From assembly GCA_027924585.1 (NCBI GenBank), contig BSBM01000307.1, positions 18,089,501 to 18,153,500 on the forward strand: 64,000 nt of DNA, written 5' to 3'. Shown piece after piece: positions 34,340 through 45,800 of the stretch (position 1 is the first letter of the stretch; the number at the start of each line of letters is the position of its first letter). The stretch is from Larix kaempferi (lineage: Eukaryota; Streptophyta; Pinopsida; Pinales; Pinaceae). A program made the translations under genes and the position numbers. Under the pieces are notes generated by a model that was given only the letters and a program-made list of their open reading frames with translations, was not told the DNA's origin and ran no database searches.

Positions 34340-34744
34340 TGTTAGGAACCCATGTCAACCCTTCTATTTACTTTCTTAGTATATTGTTGTTGGACACATA
34401 TGCTTTGTAAGTCGTTTCGTAGTCTTTGTTGATCCATAGTTTGTATTATTGTTGTTGGACGCATATGCTTTGTAAGTCGTCCTATAGTAATTGTTGATCC
34501 ATATTTTGTATTGGCCCGTGGTTTGTATTGACACATGGTATTGACCCATGGTATTGGTGCCTAGACTTAGTATATAAGTTTGTGTTGAGACCAATGAAGA
34601 TACTGTGAAGTTATTTGTATTGAGTTTGCTCAAAGGAGGTTACCCCCTTGAAGTGGCCTGCGATCAATATAAAAGTGGTTCTGAGTTCTGTTATTCCTGT
34701 TATCTCATTTGTTTTCATTAATTAATTATTGCAGGTTCATCACA
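34340..34744 (+). repeat. Element A 3' LTR
   Basis: 405 bp, TGTTAGGAACCC to GGTTCATCACA. It carries a 13-bp duplication (CATGGTATTGACC type) absent from the 5' LTR. GGAAA at 34745-34749 completes the target-site duplication. Confidence 0.95.
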
Positions 34745-34749
34745 GGAAA

Positions 34750-34834
34750 CCTCCTTTCTAACCCCGGGGCATAGATCTCCACCAAAAAGCTGCTCAGAAA
34801 TACATGACACGCATTTTTGTAGCCCCATGCATCC
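34750..34834 (-). other. Possible host exon interrupted by element A
   Basis: On the minus strand, TTATTTTGCAG (acceptor-like, AG at 34836-34835) is followed by an open frame 'DAWGYKNACHVFLSSFLVEI' and 'YAPGLERRF'. This crosses the GGAAA target site and, with element A removed, continues at 10587 down to a TAG at 10513 ('LKSSLVKCQVENLMVEGTIL'). About 50 codons stay open across the junction. I do not recognise the protein, and a frame of this length can occur by chance. Confidence 0.25.
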
Positions 34835-36446
34835 CTGCAAAATAATTATTTAGTCAGTTATAAGATTTTTCTGATATTTGGGAAAACAGACAATGAAGCT
34901 AACTCTAGCTTGAGGGACTCCACCTGAAGAGAACTTGATAACAAATATTAATCATTATTGATAGATCGACCAAGAATAAATAAACAATGCAAGACAAATA
35001 TGAAATATGATGGATTGCAACTTGTTTTCCAATTACTAGTCATAGGTTGTCCCCTTTGATTCATAAAAATACTATATATAGATAATATAAAAAGTGATCC
35101 AGGGAGATATAATCCATCATTATAGGAGATATGGGCCTCACAATTGAAGAGTTCAACTAAATCATATAAAGAAACCCTCACGCAACCCTCGATAACATAT
35201 ATAACCCAAGCAACAATGAAAGGCAGGGTAGGCAGTTCTATCTTAACCACCATTGCATGTTTTAATTCCTAAAGATGTACTTCAACTATATAGAATAGAT
35301 ATAAAAGAATCATAAATCAACACAAAAAACTTTTAAAAAATGTCTCATTACTTACAACACCAAAATCATGCAACTAGGAGTTCAAAAAATTAGGGGAAAG
35401 AGGGCTTACCATGGTTAGAAGAAACTAAATCCTACAATTTCTAATTAACTACATTAAGAATAGGCATAATTGGGTTAACTAAAACATTATGAGCCATAAG
35501 TTAGTATGTAGCTTATAATAAATAGTAATGATTGTTTATTATTTTGATTATAGTCTGTAGCCATAAGTTACTGCATAGTCTGTAGCATAGGATACCGCCT
35601 AGTCTTTTTCTTATAATACTATATACTTTACAAAAACAAATATCCAACACGTGCAATGGTAGGCATTTCAGACGACAATTGAGTTCTTCAGTAGAAGGAA
35701 AGGATTCTTACACCTAAAGGCTAATAGCATAACCCTTATATAGTGAACTAATACGGTGTGAGCAATGGATTTCACTTAATTTCATGCCCAATTTGATCTT
35801 AAGTACACGCGACAAACAGTCTTGGGAAATTTTTACTTGAATGTAACCTTTTTTTGTTGCAGAATAATATTATTTTTTCCTAATTAACAGAATCGTATTT
35901 TGTGAAAAAACTAGTTGACAAATATTTCACAGGTGAACTACTACCATGTCCTTTTTGTCCATGTTCCAAAATATGGACAACAGTTTATATCTAAATACTT
36001 ACAACATTGCAGACCATTTTCCAGGAGAACTATAGTTTTTGTTGGTTGGGAGGTTATATCTTCTTTATCATTGCTAAACACAAAATTAATGGTGTCAACC
36101 TTTAAATATCATCAAAATGTTCTGCCAAACCTATGGAAATATTGCATCAAAGGATAAGTAACAATAGTGCTCTAAAAATCAAGTCAGATGAAGCTCACAA
36201 AATACTACTTTAAAGCCTACTTCATGTGCAGGTGAAGAACATGATATAAATCAAATTCCTGACCAGCAATTTGCAATTGCCTCTCTCCATCTATAATATC
36301 ACACCCACTTTACCGTAGAGAGTTCTAGTAAATATGCAAAGGGAAGAGAGAATTTGATTATAACTATTCTAATAGAAAAAAGTGGTTTCCTACCATTATG
36401 TTTATCTACATACACAAGTAGACAAGTTTCATAAAACTTTTTTCCG
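34835..36446. other. Intergenic DNA
   Basis: AT-rich. A 101-codon minus frame at 34948-35253 and a plus frame at 35915-36157 show no recognisable domain. No terminal repeats seen. Confidence 0.6.
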
Positions 36447-36883
36447 CTATCCTCTGAGATTCTCCACTTCATATTTCACTCTGGCTACACTCACACCTGC
36501 ATCTCTGAAGCAATCTGAAACTTGAGAGTATTCTAGCACTCTAAGAATTAGATGATCTACTACCAAGTGGCTGTCCCCCTTTCTTTTTTGCCAAGACTGA
36601 GCACGCCTGATGGCTTTTATCAACGAGGTGTTAGGAGGAATGTTGTTGGGGGAAGGGTCTTGGGAGGGAATTTTTTTCAGGGCCTGGCAGAGGACTCTCT
36701 ATACTGCTTCCACATTTTCCTCTCCACCTGCAGCAGATGAAATCACTTGGCAGAGAATGCCCACTTTGTCCTCGGTAAGAGCTATCGCCAAATGCATAGG
36801 ATTGTATTGAGCGTGACCAGATTCTGTAGCGATGTCTAGACTAGAGCTTCATTTGTCTTGTGTGTGAATTTGTCGGGATACAT
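36447..36883 (-). pseudogene. HSP101/ClpB N-terminal domain pseudogene
   Basis: On the minus strand ATG 36883 begins 'MYPDKFTHKTNEAL', matching the plant HSP101 N-terminus. After a frame change near 36838 it continues 'IATESGHAQYNPMHLAIALT', 'ICQVISSAAGGEENVEAV'-like sequence, 'CQALKKIPSQDPSPNNIPP', 'SLIKAIRRAQSWQKRKGDSH', 'VVDHLILRVLEYSQV' and 'AGVSVARVKYEVENLRG', ending at TAG 36447-36449. This is the whole double Clp_N region, about 145 of roughly 910 residues. HSP101 is a cytosolic AAA+ disaggregase needed for heat tolerance. The ATPase domains that should follow are absent from the next 1.7 kb. The frameshift and the in-frame TAG at 36699-36701 mark it as dead. Confidence 0.86.
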
Positions 36884-38126
36884 TTTTTATTTCCCTTTGA
36901 GATATGTTTTGTGCAGAACTATGAAAAAACTCCCTCTTAATTGCACCGAGTGCATCACCAGAAATTGATCAGCATCACAAACATGAAATATAATCACTAG
37001 TATCGTGGAAAAATCTCGGCAAATGCCTGAATATAAAAGATAGGAAAAACGACAAAAGCATCGAATAATATTCGAGAACAAGACGCCATCAGAAACAAAT
37101 TATACTAAATGATCATCAAACTTTTGAAATGTGCGCTAGGCCATTGCCGAGAATATAAAAAACGATAAAAGCCGCTTAATGGTTTCAAAATCCCTAGCAG
37201 ATTCCACGAATTAAATATTATGAGTTAAAATCTTTAACCAGTATAAATTCAAAACTAGAAACATATCATAATCAACCCTTTAACGCCAACTGCAATTTTC
37301 ACTTCAGAACTTCAACAATATTGCAGGCACACATAAATTACCCTGCATTTCTACGATTTTCGGCCTAATTTTACAGCCTCCCGCGAAATATATCAAACGG
37401 CTTGAACTTACAAAATCAACTATAGAATTTTCATTCGTAATGCAGACAGATGCAACATTTCAGAAGAAATTCTAAGATCCAAATGTCTAAACAATAAATA
37501 TTTTTTTCTTTTAACCTATCAACACAATTGTCATAGAGTAATTCAAATACTGAAACAAAATCTGAAACGCACTGCACTGCAGCTTTCAGTTTAAGGTTTC
37601 AAAAATATAGACGACAGTCACACACTACCCTACCAAGCCAATAGCACAAAGCCAACAATAGTTATAGCAAACCTCAAAACTTAACGATCACGAGCAAGAA
37701 ACTATGAGGAATATTCATTAAAAAAATAGCAAAAAGTTCATGGAAAACGTCCATCTTACCTCCAAAATTAAGGCATATAAAAAGATATCATAACATTTTC
37801 GGGTTCCCCTTTTCACAATAGTCATAACTGCAGGGTGCAATGGTCTTATCGACAAAGGTCTGATAATACTTCTCATTCAATATCACAAAACAAAAAATTA
37901 TGTACATTAAAATAACAAATATGATAATTATGATAACAAATTTGGTACATTATATTTACTAACCAAAAGAATATGGGAACACTATATTGAGTCTACCAAA
38001 AGAAAATAATAACAAAAAAGACACATTATTTCTTTTATTATAGTATTTCTATTGAGCCAATTGAAAATATATAAATAAAATACTTCATTAAGAATTAGTG
38101 GACTTGCTTAGAATCTTATCCAATAA
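36884..38126. other. Intergenic DNA upstream of the HSP101 pseudogene
   Basis: AT-rich, no gene recognised. If the pseudogene kept its own promoter it would lie here, but I see no clear heat-shock element cluster. Confidence 0.5.
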
Positions 38127-38660
38127 TGATTAAAGGCAATGTCTCTTTCACGATCTTAGATTACTTCGACAAAATGGATAGTTCTAGAATTTTATTACAA
38201 TAATTAAAGACAATGTCATTTTATGGTAATTGTAGATTGCTTTACCAAAATGGAATTATGATTCCATGTGTAAGAATTTTATCAACAATGATTAAAGACA
38301 ATGTCATTTTATGGTAATTACTTATTGTTTTACCATAATGAAAATTATGACTCCATTTACCATAATTTTATCAATGAAAAAAAACAATTTCTATTTCATA
38401 GCAATTGTAATTTATTTCAACAAAATAAACATTCTATTTCATAAGCAAAAAATTTATTAACAAGGTCAATGTCAATATCTATTTTATTTCATGATTCCAT
38501 ATCCACTGAATTTTATCAACATTGAGTAAATTGAGTAAATGCTATGTCTATTTCATAGTTCAAATGAAATATAAACAATGATTAAATAAAATGCATATTT
38601 CATCATATAATTATGGATTGCTTTAACAAAATGTATCTCATAATTCAATGTGTTAGTAAT
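38127..38660. repeat. Degenerate ~75-90-bp repeat
   Basis: ATTAAAGACAATGTCATTTT followed by ATGGTAATT..TTTACCAAAATGG recurs at about 38127, 38202 and 38289, then in increasingly diverged copies to about 38650. Confidence 0.7.
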
Positions 38661-39247
38661 TTTTTTAAGAAAATAAATTCAAAAGTTTTATATTAAATTT
38701 TATTTTCATTATTTTTATAAATATCTTAAACAAATTTATTATACCTAAAACAAATCCATTACTTAACATATTTAAAATAAAATATTTTCTAAAATAAAAT
38801 TATAAAATTATATACAAATTAAAAAACAATAATATTAAAGTTTTAATTTACATTTAAAAAAATAAATTATAATATGAAAATTTTCTAATAATTTCAAAAA
38901 ATCAAAAGTAACTTTTATTTCTCTAAATTCATAACAATTATAAACAACCATCTCATACAATTTACAAAATTGAATATTCAAACTAAAACATTGAATTTTT
39001 TTAAAAATGCAATTCTAAAAAGATGAAATAATAAAGGATTTCAAGTTAAAAATATGAAACTTAAATGTTTTATTTAGATTTTTTAATTTTTATATAAATT
39101 GAATTTTTTAATTTGTGATTATCAATGAATTATGTATGAATTTAATTTCTTCTCTATTTTCTTTCAAAATTATTTAAAACATTTACAATATTTAAAATTA
39201 TTTTTTTATAATTAAAAATAAATAAAATCATATAATTGTTTTTCCCC
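38661..39247. other. Very AT-rich DNA
   Basis: Mostly A/T runs with no coding or repeat structure I can define. Confidence 0.6.
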
Positions 39248-39428
39248 TTAAGTCAAGTAATGAAATGCACTTAAGCTTTTCTCCACCATTCTACTAATAT
39301 AAAACCTTATTGTACCATATTTTAATAAAATAACCTTGAATCAAATAATGAAATGCACTTCAGCTTTTCTCCACCATTCTATTGATATAAATTCTTATTG
39401 TATTAAATTTTAATAAAATAACCTTAAA
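39248..39428. repeat. 88-bp tandem duplication
   Basis: AATGAAATGCACTT followed by AGCTTTTCTCCACCATTCTA starts at 39259 and 39347. Both copies end in TTTTAATAAAATAACCTT. Confidence 0.9.
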
Positions 39429-40112
39429 GAAATAAACATATTGATGACGGAGCAGTATAAGGAACAACCAAAACGCCTTCAGTTGTCGGAATCAGACAGA
39501 TAGTTTTAAAATCATGCATTTAGTTTAAGGCCACTAGAAATGATTGCTGAAATAGCAGCATTGCCTAGCATTGCCTAGCTTGCAATTTTCACAGACCAGA
39601 TTTAGACCAAAATTAATTAAAAAGCCACAAAAAGAAAACGGGGCATTTTAGTTTGTTTTTATCTTAAGCCGTTGATGACTTGTTATTCTTCGTTTAATTT
39701 TATTGCTTTCACTCTGCAGATTCACATAAATTTTAACAAACTAGATACACAGTATGCATGCTTGTCCTTTCGTTACAATTAATTGATTATATTCATATCT
39801 ATATTTCAGCTTAGTTATTTTTATATTTTTGTAAGGGAGTATGGTGGGAATTTCTCAATATCTTGTTAAACAGTTATTAAATTTATATAATATGAGTGAG
39901 GGTATTGGATACTAAATTTAAAAGCATGATATAAATAAAACAAAATTCAAAGTTTAGAATTAAAATGTAATAAAAATAACTGGTGCCTTACAAATCTAAA
40001 TCGCCTACTTTTTAAACTCCTCCCTTATTTTCCTCGCATTAATCGACTTTTTATCTTCCTGGTTGCTTGTGTGCTTTTGCCTTGGATCCTTTTCTCTTTA
40101 TATTAAAGAATG
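39429..40112. other. Intergenic DNA
   Basis: No gene recognised. A short doubling AGCATTGCCTAGC lies near 39560-39580. Confidence 0.6.
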
Positions 40113-40278
40113 GATACTTTAATGCCATCATTCTTGAATTGGAGACATCGGAAGGTTGTTTTTTTGTTTGAAATTGAGACTGCAAAGAGTGTTTTGATAC
40201 TTTAATGCCATCATTCTTGAATTGGAGACATCAGAAGGTTGTTTTTTGTTTGAAATTGAGTGCAAAGAGTGTTTTGAT
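40113..40278. repeat. 83-bp tandem duplication
   Basis: GATACTTTAATGCCATCATT starts at 40113 and 40196. The copies share GAATTGGAGACATC and GCAAAGAGTGTTTTGAT and differ by two small deletions and one or two substitutions. Confidence 0.92.
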
Positions 40279-41189
40279 AGTATGTTTTAGTGTGTTCGTT
40301 ATTTAGAAATATGATCACAGAAAGATAACTCTTTATTGGTCAATGCTCTGAGAGGAAATTGCGTTGAAACATGTTTGAGCAATTTGAAAACAATGTGCAT
40401 TTTCTTTGGGATGAAATTTTTGAGATAATCGCTTGTTATCAGATTTTTTGAAAAAAGAACATATAGAATTTTGGATTTCCGACCATAATAAATCGAGAAT
40501 CATCTTTAAAAATCTTGAAACCTCCGACAGCATCCCCAAAGAAAAGCATATCGTTTAAAATTTAGTCGACTAAAAAATTTTTAATTATACTTTATTATAA
40601 TTAAACTTTGTGTTTAAGAGTTTCTCTTCCTCAATTTAAAAAAATAAGTTTTTTCTAAGTTTTAGAAATAAGTTATAAAGAATATTTAATAAACATCGAT
40701 TTTTTTTTTTTAACCTACATAAATATATAGCATTAATGAAAATATAAATATATAAATTATTCAAAATGACTTTTTTTTTTTCACAATTCGAAGATATAAT
40801 TCCTCTAAAGCACAAAAGTTTCGAGGTATTTGAAGCAACCAAAAAAACTTAAAAATCCTGGAACTAACTCGAACTAAACTATGCCTAGTTTCAAAGACTA
40901 CACCCCTGTCGCCTATTTTGCTTATGGAAAAATTACAGAATAAAGGATATATTCGAAATCCATCTGGGGCTGAGGCTGTGAGCTAGCCGTCAGGTTCCAT
41001 TTCATGTGGGGAGTCGTAACTCGATGGAAGCCCAGGTTCTATTTCATGTAGGGAGCCCTAATTCTTTCATGCGGAGAATCCTTCTTACACCCAACATAAA
41101 ATATGACCCCAGTCCAAATTTACTAAGCTGTTGTGCTTACTGTACAGTGGGGTGGGTTCTCGGTTAGAAACCAAAAAAACATCAAAATC
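40279..41189. other. Intergenic DNA
   Basis: AT-rich to about 40850, then more balanced. 'GGTTC(C/T)ATTTCATGT(G/A)GGGAG' occurs twice near 40992 and 41036. No coding region recognised. Confidence 0.55.
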
Positions 41190-41830
41190 CATCCAACTTG
41201 ATCCAAGAGTATAAATTTCCGTTGAAAGTCAAATTGAAGGACTTGACATCGGATCTTGAATGCCGTGGGTGGACTTGTCTTATCAACTGTGCATTAATAA
41301 CAGTGTTGTCTTCACCGACAATCCTCGTAATCATAGCATCTGAATTTCCACTTGCACTATCAAAAGCTTTATCTTCTCATGCGTCTTCATCACGAAGTAT
41401 CCAATGTGAGGGACATTATACCAGGGGTCCAGGGCCTTGCCACCTCATACTGCACTTGTCCAAAAGAACGATACCAACTTGCGTTACTATAGGATAAGTA
41501 TGCAGCGCAGAAACAAGGGAATCAAGGATTTGTTTGTGGGGAATCAGCGGCAATGGTGACAAGAACTTGATTCAGCACATCAGCAGATGCAACAACATTG
41601 AATCATCTATGCACGCTAGCAAAGAGCGGATGTCGTTGTCAAGCTTCATAATGGCAGGATGTTTTCAATGATGGTTACTTGTAAATCTGGACAATTTTTC
41701 CATATTGATGCTCAATCTTCAAATTTTTGTGAAGTGAGGCAAACTTTTGGATTACAATCTTTCCTCTTCAGCATTCAAGGAATCAACAGAATCTATTAGT
41801 TAATACTCTTCTTGTTGTGGCCACAACAGA
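41190..41830 (-). pseudogene. Possible decayed host gene fragment, unrecognised
   Basis: Base composition is less AT-rich than the surroundings. Minus-strand frames give stretches that look protein-like: 'KLDNDIRSLLACIDDSMLLH', 'ILDSLVSALHTYPIVTQVGI', then 'SGNSDAMITRIVGEDNTVIN'. The middle phrase hints at armadillo-type helices. Several stops and frame changes separate them. I cannot name a family. Chance similarity, or an unrelated transposon fragment, is possible. Confidence 0.25.
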
Positions 41831-42029
41831 TCCCATGTTTCACCCAATCATGAGAGCCCATTTTCGAATAAATACAAAGGTATTTGGGTAAGTGTTTTCC
41901 TGTATATAAGATTTGAACTTAGTTTTTATAATCTCTTGCCTTTACCTTTGTCTCGTGTGATCGTCTGTTTCCTTTCGAAAAATTTCTAAGTGTTTTTGGT
42001 TTGTAGGAAGCCTTAAATTTTGAGTACTT
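41831..42029. other. Intergenic DNA
   Basis: No feature recognised. Confidence 0.5.
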
Positions 42030-42545
42030 TGTCGATTACTTCCGCCAACCCGAAACTAGACAATTTGGAAACTCGAAATCCGACATGTGCGGGTTGCGGG
42101 AATTCATTTTTCAGTCTTTCGATTTTGGTAAATCCGAAACTTGAAACCCTACAGATGCAGGTTGCGGGTTTTCCTTTGTAATAATTTTGGGAGATGTCAT
42201 CCCGAAACACGAAACCCGCAATCGCGGCTTTCGGCTTTCAGGAATTTGTTTTAATTTTTAGATGCGTGTGTGTTCCCGAAAGCCGAAACCCGAACATGTC
42301 ACATTTCGGGATGCGAGAAAAGTTATTTCCTTCCTATGATTATTTCCGTCTCCGAAACCTGCAACCCGCAAAATTTCGGGTTGCGGCTTATCGGAAACTC
42401 GTTTTTACGGTTATTTTTGGTTGTTTGCAAACCCGAAACCCAAAACTCGCAAGTTTCGGGTTGCGGCTTTCGGGAATCATGAATAAGCTTCCCAAATTAA
42501 CACCTACGACCCGAACCCGAAACCCGCATCAGCTAATCTCAATTG
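42030..42545. repeat. Degenerate CCCGAAACCCGCAA repeat
   Basis: CCCGAAACC(C/T)GCAA and its inverse TTTCGGGTTGCGG alternate at roughly 40-80-bp spacing, giving many potential stem-loops. Overlapping open frames here (42013-42559) come from this low-complexity block. It directly precedes element F's first ORF and may be part of that element's leader or LTR. Confidence 0.75.
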
Positions 42546-42822
42546 TCCATTCCTTTTGATCACACGGTCACAATTTAATCTGGCATTATTAATAAATAAG
42601 GGCTTTTTTTATTATTTCTTTATCATTTTTACTGCTGAGAATTACTCTGCTGCACCGATTTTTACTGCATATTTCTTACCAGGGGTCATTTTTACCAATT
42701 TTCGGTTATTTCAAGTTGGTGTGCTGTCATCTTTGCATTTTCAATTGATATTTTTGTTGTTTTTAATTTGGTTTTTGATTTTTTCTTTCTTTTATTTATC
42801 AGAAATTACAAGCTCTGTCACC

Positions 42823-45800
42823 ATGTCGAGAAACACCCGGTCCAAAACAACGCACAGAGATTCCCTAACCAAAGACCCCAATTTTGGTATCTTCTCAGAC
42901 ACCAGTGAAAGAGTCACTGAAACCTACCAGATGGATTGGTGCAAGATATATGCCATATTTTATAATGACGACCTTTCTCACATAGAAAACGATCGACCTG
43001 CGTACGAGAAGATTAGGGCTTCTCAAATACATGCCATTGCTGCTCGCCCTGCCATTTTACCTTACACTAATGCCGTCAAATGTATAATTGGAAACGCAAA
43101 CCCTAAAGACCGATCGTTTAATGATAGCACAGGGGCTCAATTGACTCATTTCCGCCCTAAGGTCTTTATTCGAGCTTTTGCTCTAAAACCGCATGTGCAG
43201 ACCCTTACCCCCGAGTTCATACAATCTTCAAAAACTCGGTATAATTTTGACGAGATTTTGAAATCGTGGATGGTCAAGCCTAATGCATTTGTGCCTAAAT
43301 CCGACAACCTGTATCCTATTGCTTGGTTCAAGGAACCCTATTCCTTGCTAGCAACCATGCTTTGTAGACTCTTTGGCCTTCCTAACTGTTCTATCTTCAA
43401 AGTTGAGTGGGCTCCCATATCACACCATGTGTTAACTACTGGTGAGTCTTTCCCATGGGCTTCTATCCTGTCATCGAAGTTGAAGAACGCCATCCAAGAG
43501 TATCAGAAGGCACCCGCCCTAAAGAAACCACACTTCTACCTCTTGGCATATGTAATTGACGTCTTCTGCTCAGAGTTTCAGTACCCAAACTTAAATTGGA
43601 ATTGGACCCCCTCAGACCCACCTGTTCATATCTATCACGCAGTGTTATGGGATGGGAATTTTATCCCTTTACTTTATGAAATCTGTGATCACTTCATGGG
43701 CACCGTTTACTTCAAGATTTTTAGGCAAGAAGCACCTGCATTTTTAGTTGATTCCAAGACTTTCATCAATAACATTGGTGATTGGTATGTTTGTGAATAT
43801 TTCTCATACATCCGAGTTTGGGGAAGTGACACAATGCACCTTCTACCAAGGATAGTTCTTGACAGGCTGGTTATACAAGAATTTTCTTTTCAGACTGTAA
43901 CAAATGGTATGTACAAAAAGCTTACAGGTCCTAGGAAGAAAGAATGGCCTAATTTTGCTTTGAACCTTGGACTACTGGTAATCCCAACCTCAAATTGGGC
44001 TACAGTCCTTGGTAACGAGATAGCTACTTTAAACATGGGTTTCGCTACCAAAAGGAAGCTTGATCCCAAGAAGTTCTTGGATGCACACTTCAAGCAAACT
44101 CATGTGAAGATAGACTATGTCCACGAGGCTACTCCAGATGATTCAATCTACCAAGGGGTCAACACATTCTCTGAAGTCCTTGCCAGAGCAAAGAATGCAG
44201 AAGAGCAGCACAACATTTTGCAATATCAGAAAGAGCTTAAAGCTAAAGTTTTGAGCTACAAAGCTATGCAGTTAAATCTAATTGAGTAGGTCAAAAAAGA
44301 AAGAGAAGAGAAGGAGGCTCAAAAAGCTAAATCTCCTTTAATGCTCACTTATTCCGATGGAGATAAAGGTAAAGCCCCTCTAGAGGGACCTTCTCAAGTC
44401 AAAATTGCTAAAACAACTAAAATGATGTTGCAGACAGCTCGTGATTCCAAGTAGGAGTTAACACAACTCACTTCACTTGTCAATACTCAAATAATGGGAC
44501 CCCTAAACTTACAGTGGATATTCAAGTATCCACTACAGCTCCTTATGAAGATGATGACTTGGTAATAACTAAAGCTAGCTCAACGAAGAGGCAGAAAGTT
44601 ATGGTCTCTGCATCACAGGTTCCCACAGTTGACATCATTGACTGTGGCATGGAGGTAGTGCCACATCCCCCAGTATCAATAACAGAAGAAGTCTCTGAAG
44701 ATTCACAAGCAGTCACTGATTTGCTGAATACCATAGAAATGGATCATTCCTTTCTTGATAAACCAGTGTTGGAATTTAATGCTGCTCCTGGCATTGCATC
44801 TTCAACGCTCTTGTTTCCATCCATCCAACAACTCTCTGCTATGCCCCCAGGAGTGACACTTCCATTCTCTTTGTCACAATTATTTCACACTCTAACTACT
44901 ACCACTTTTCCATTACCAGACCAATCAGTCCCTTTTTCAATTCCACTACCTATTATTGCAGAGGTCCGTTCTTCTACTGTCCCTCCACAGTCACCCATAT
45001 CCACTTTATTATCATTCGCCACTAGTGAATCATCTTCGCTTCCCCCTTCATCATCACCCACCAATGTTGATAATCAAGTTCCACTTTTTGAATCCTTTGT
45101 CTCAGTTCCTTCCCCAACTGAGAACTTATCAGTTACCCAAGCCATCCCCACACCTTTGACTACCCCTCAAATCACTATGCCTATACTTAGTCCTGTTGTT
45201 ACTCAAACACCCTCTTTGATTTCAACAGTGAGTGTTACTTTGTACTCTACAGGGTTAGTGTTTGAATATGAAGATGATGATGTAGTCCCCCTCGGGAGCT
45301 ACTTCTACAACAATGTCAAGGCAATGATGAAAACAGCAAGAAAGAGAGGTAAGGGTCAAGATGGGTTGGAAGCACCTATCCCAGACCAGGTAATATGGGC
45401 TCCAAGAACCAATAACCCTCGAATTGAAGCAATTGAAATAGCTGCAGCTTTAGCAGCCTTTGCAAGGGAAAATTTGGATTCAGTCCATGTTCTGGATAGA
45501 GAATTTGATCTGAAGGAAGAAGAGATCAAGAGGAATTGGTTCAAACCAAACCACAACATGGAACCTATGTGGCTGACCTCAGGAAAACTTGGGCAGACAA
45601 GTTACAGGACCTAGAGCAAAAGAATGCTACTCTTCATACTGAACTTTGCCTTACATAAACTTAGAACTCTGCAGATGCAGAGAAGATAGCTATTTTGGAA
45701 AAGTAAGTTGAGGATGCAACTGCAAGTGCAGTGTCCTCAAGTTTCTTCAATTTTCATATGAGTTCAAGAATTTGGATCTCAAAGTCAATCAGGACCATCA

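Larger units (their letters stand above)
10588..34744 (+). mobile_element. Element A: chromovirus-like Ty3/gypsy retrotransposon, host of nested insertions B and E
   Basis: It is bounded by LTRs at 10588-10979 and 34340-34744, and flanked by the 5-bp duplication GGAAA at 10583-10587 and 34745-34749. Without nested element B it is only about 4.5 kb. In order it keeps a gag with a CCHC knuckle, a protease, a scrap of RNase H, an integrase zinc-finger region and the integrase C-terminus. RT and the integrase core are deleted. The initiator tRNA-Met primer site, short ~0.4-kb LTRs and gag style fit a Reina-like chromovirus, but no chromodomain is visible, so the lineage is inferred. The LTRs differ at about 27 of 392 aligned sites plus a 13-bp indel (by eye), the oldest of the three nested elements. 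Confidence 0.93.

Noticed and set aside
34948-35253. 101-codon minus ORF with hydrophobic stretches
   Set aside because: No recognised family, AT-rich region, no supporting splice or homology evidence.
36552-36810. Plus-strand ORFs of 62-66 codons
   Set aside because: They are shadows of the minus-strand HSP101 N-domain pseudogene, which has clear family similarity.
41198-41497. 99-codon plus-strand ORF
   Set aside because: The minus strand of the same region gives more protein-like phrases. The plus frame shows no domain.
42556-42822. N-terminal extension of the element F ORF with hydrophobic segments
   Set aside because: U-rich leader read in frame gives false membrane-like residues. ATG 42823 is followed at once by a normal hydrophilic start.
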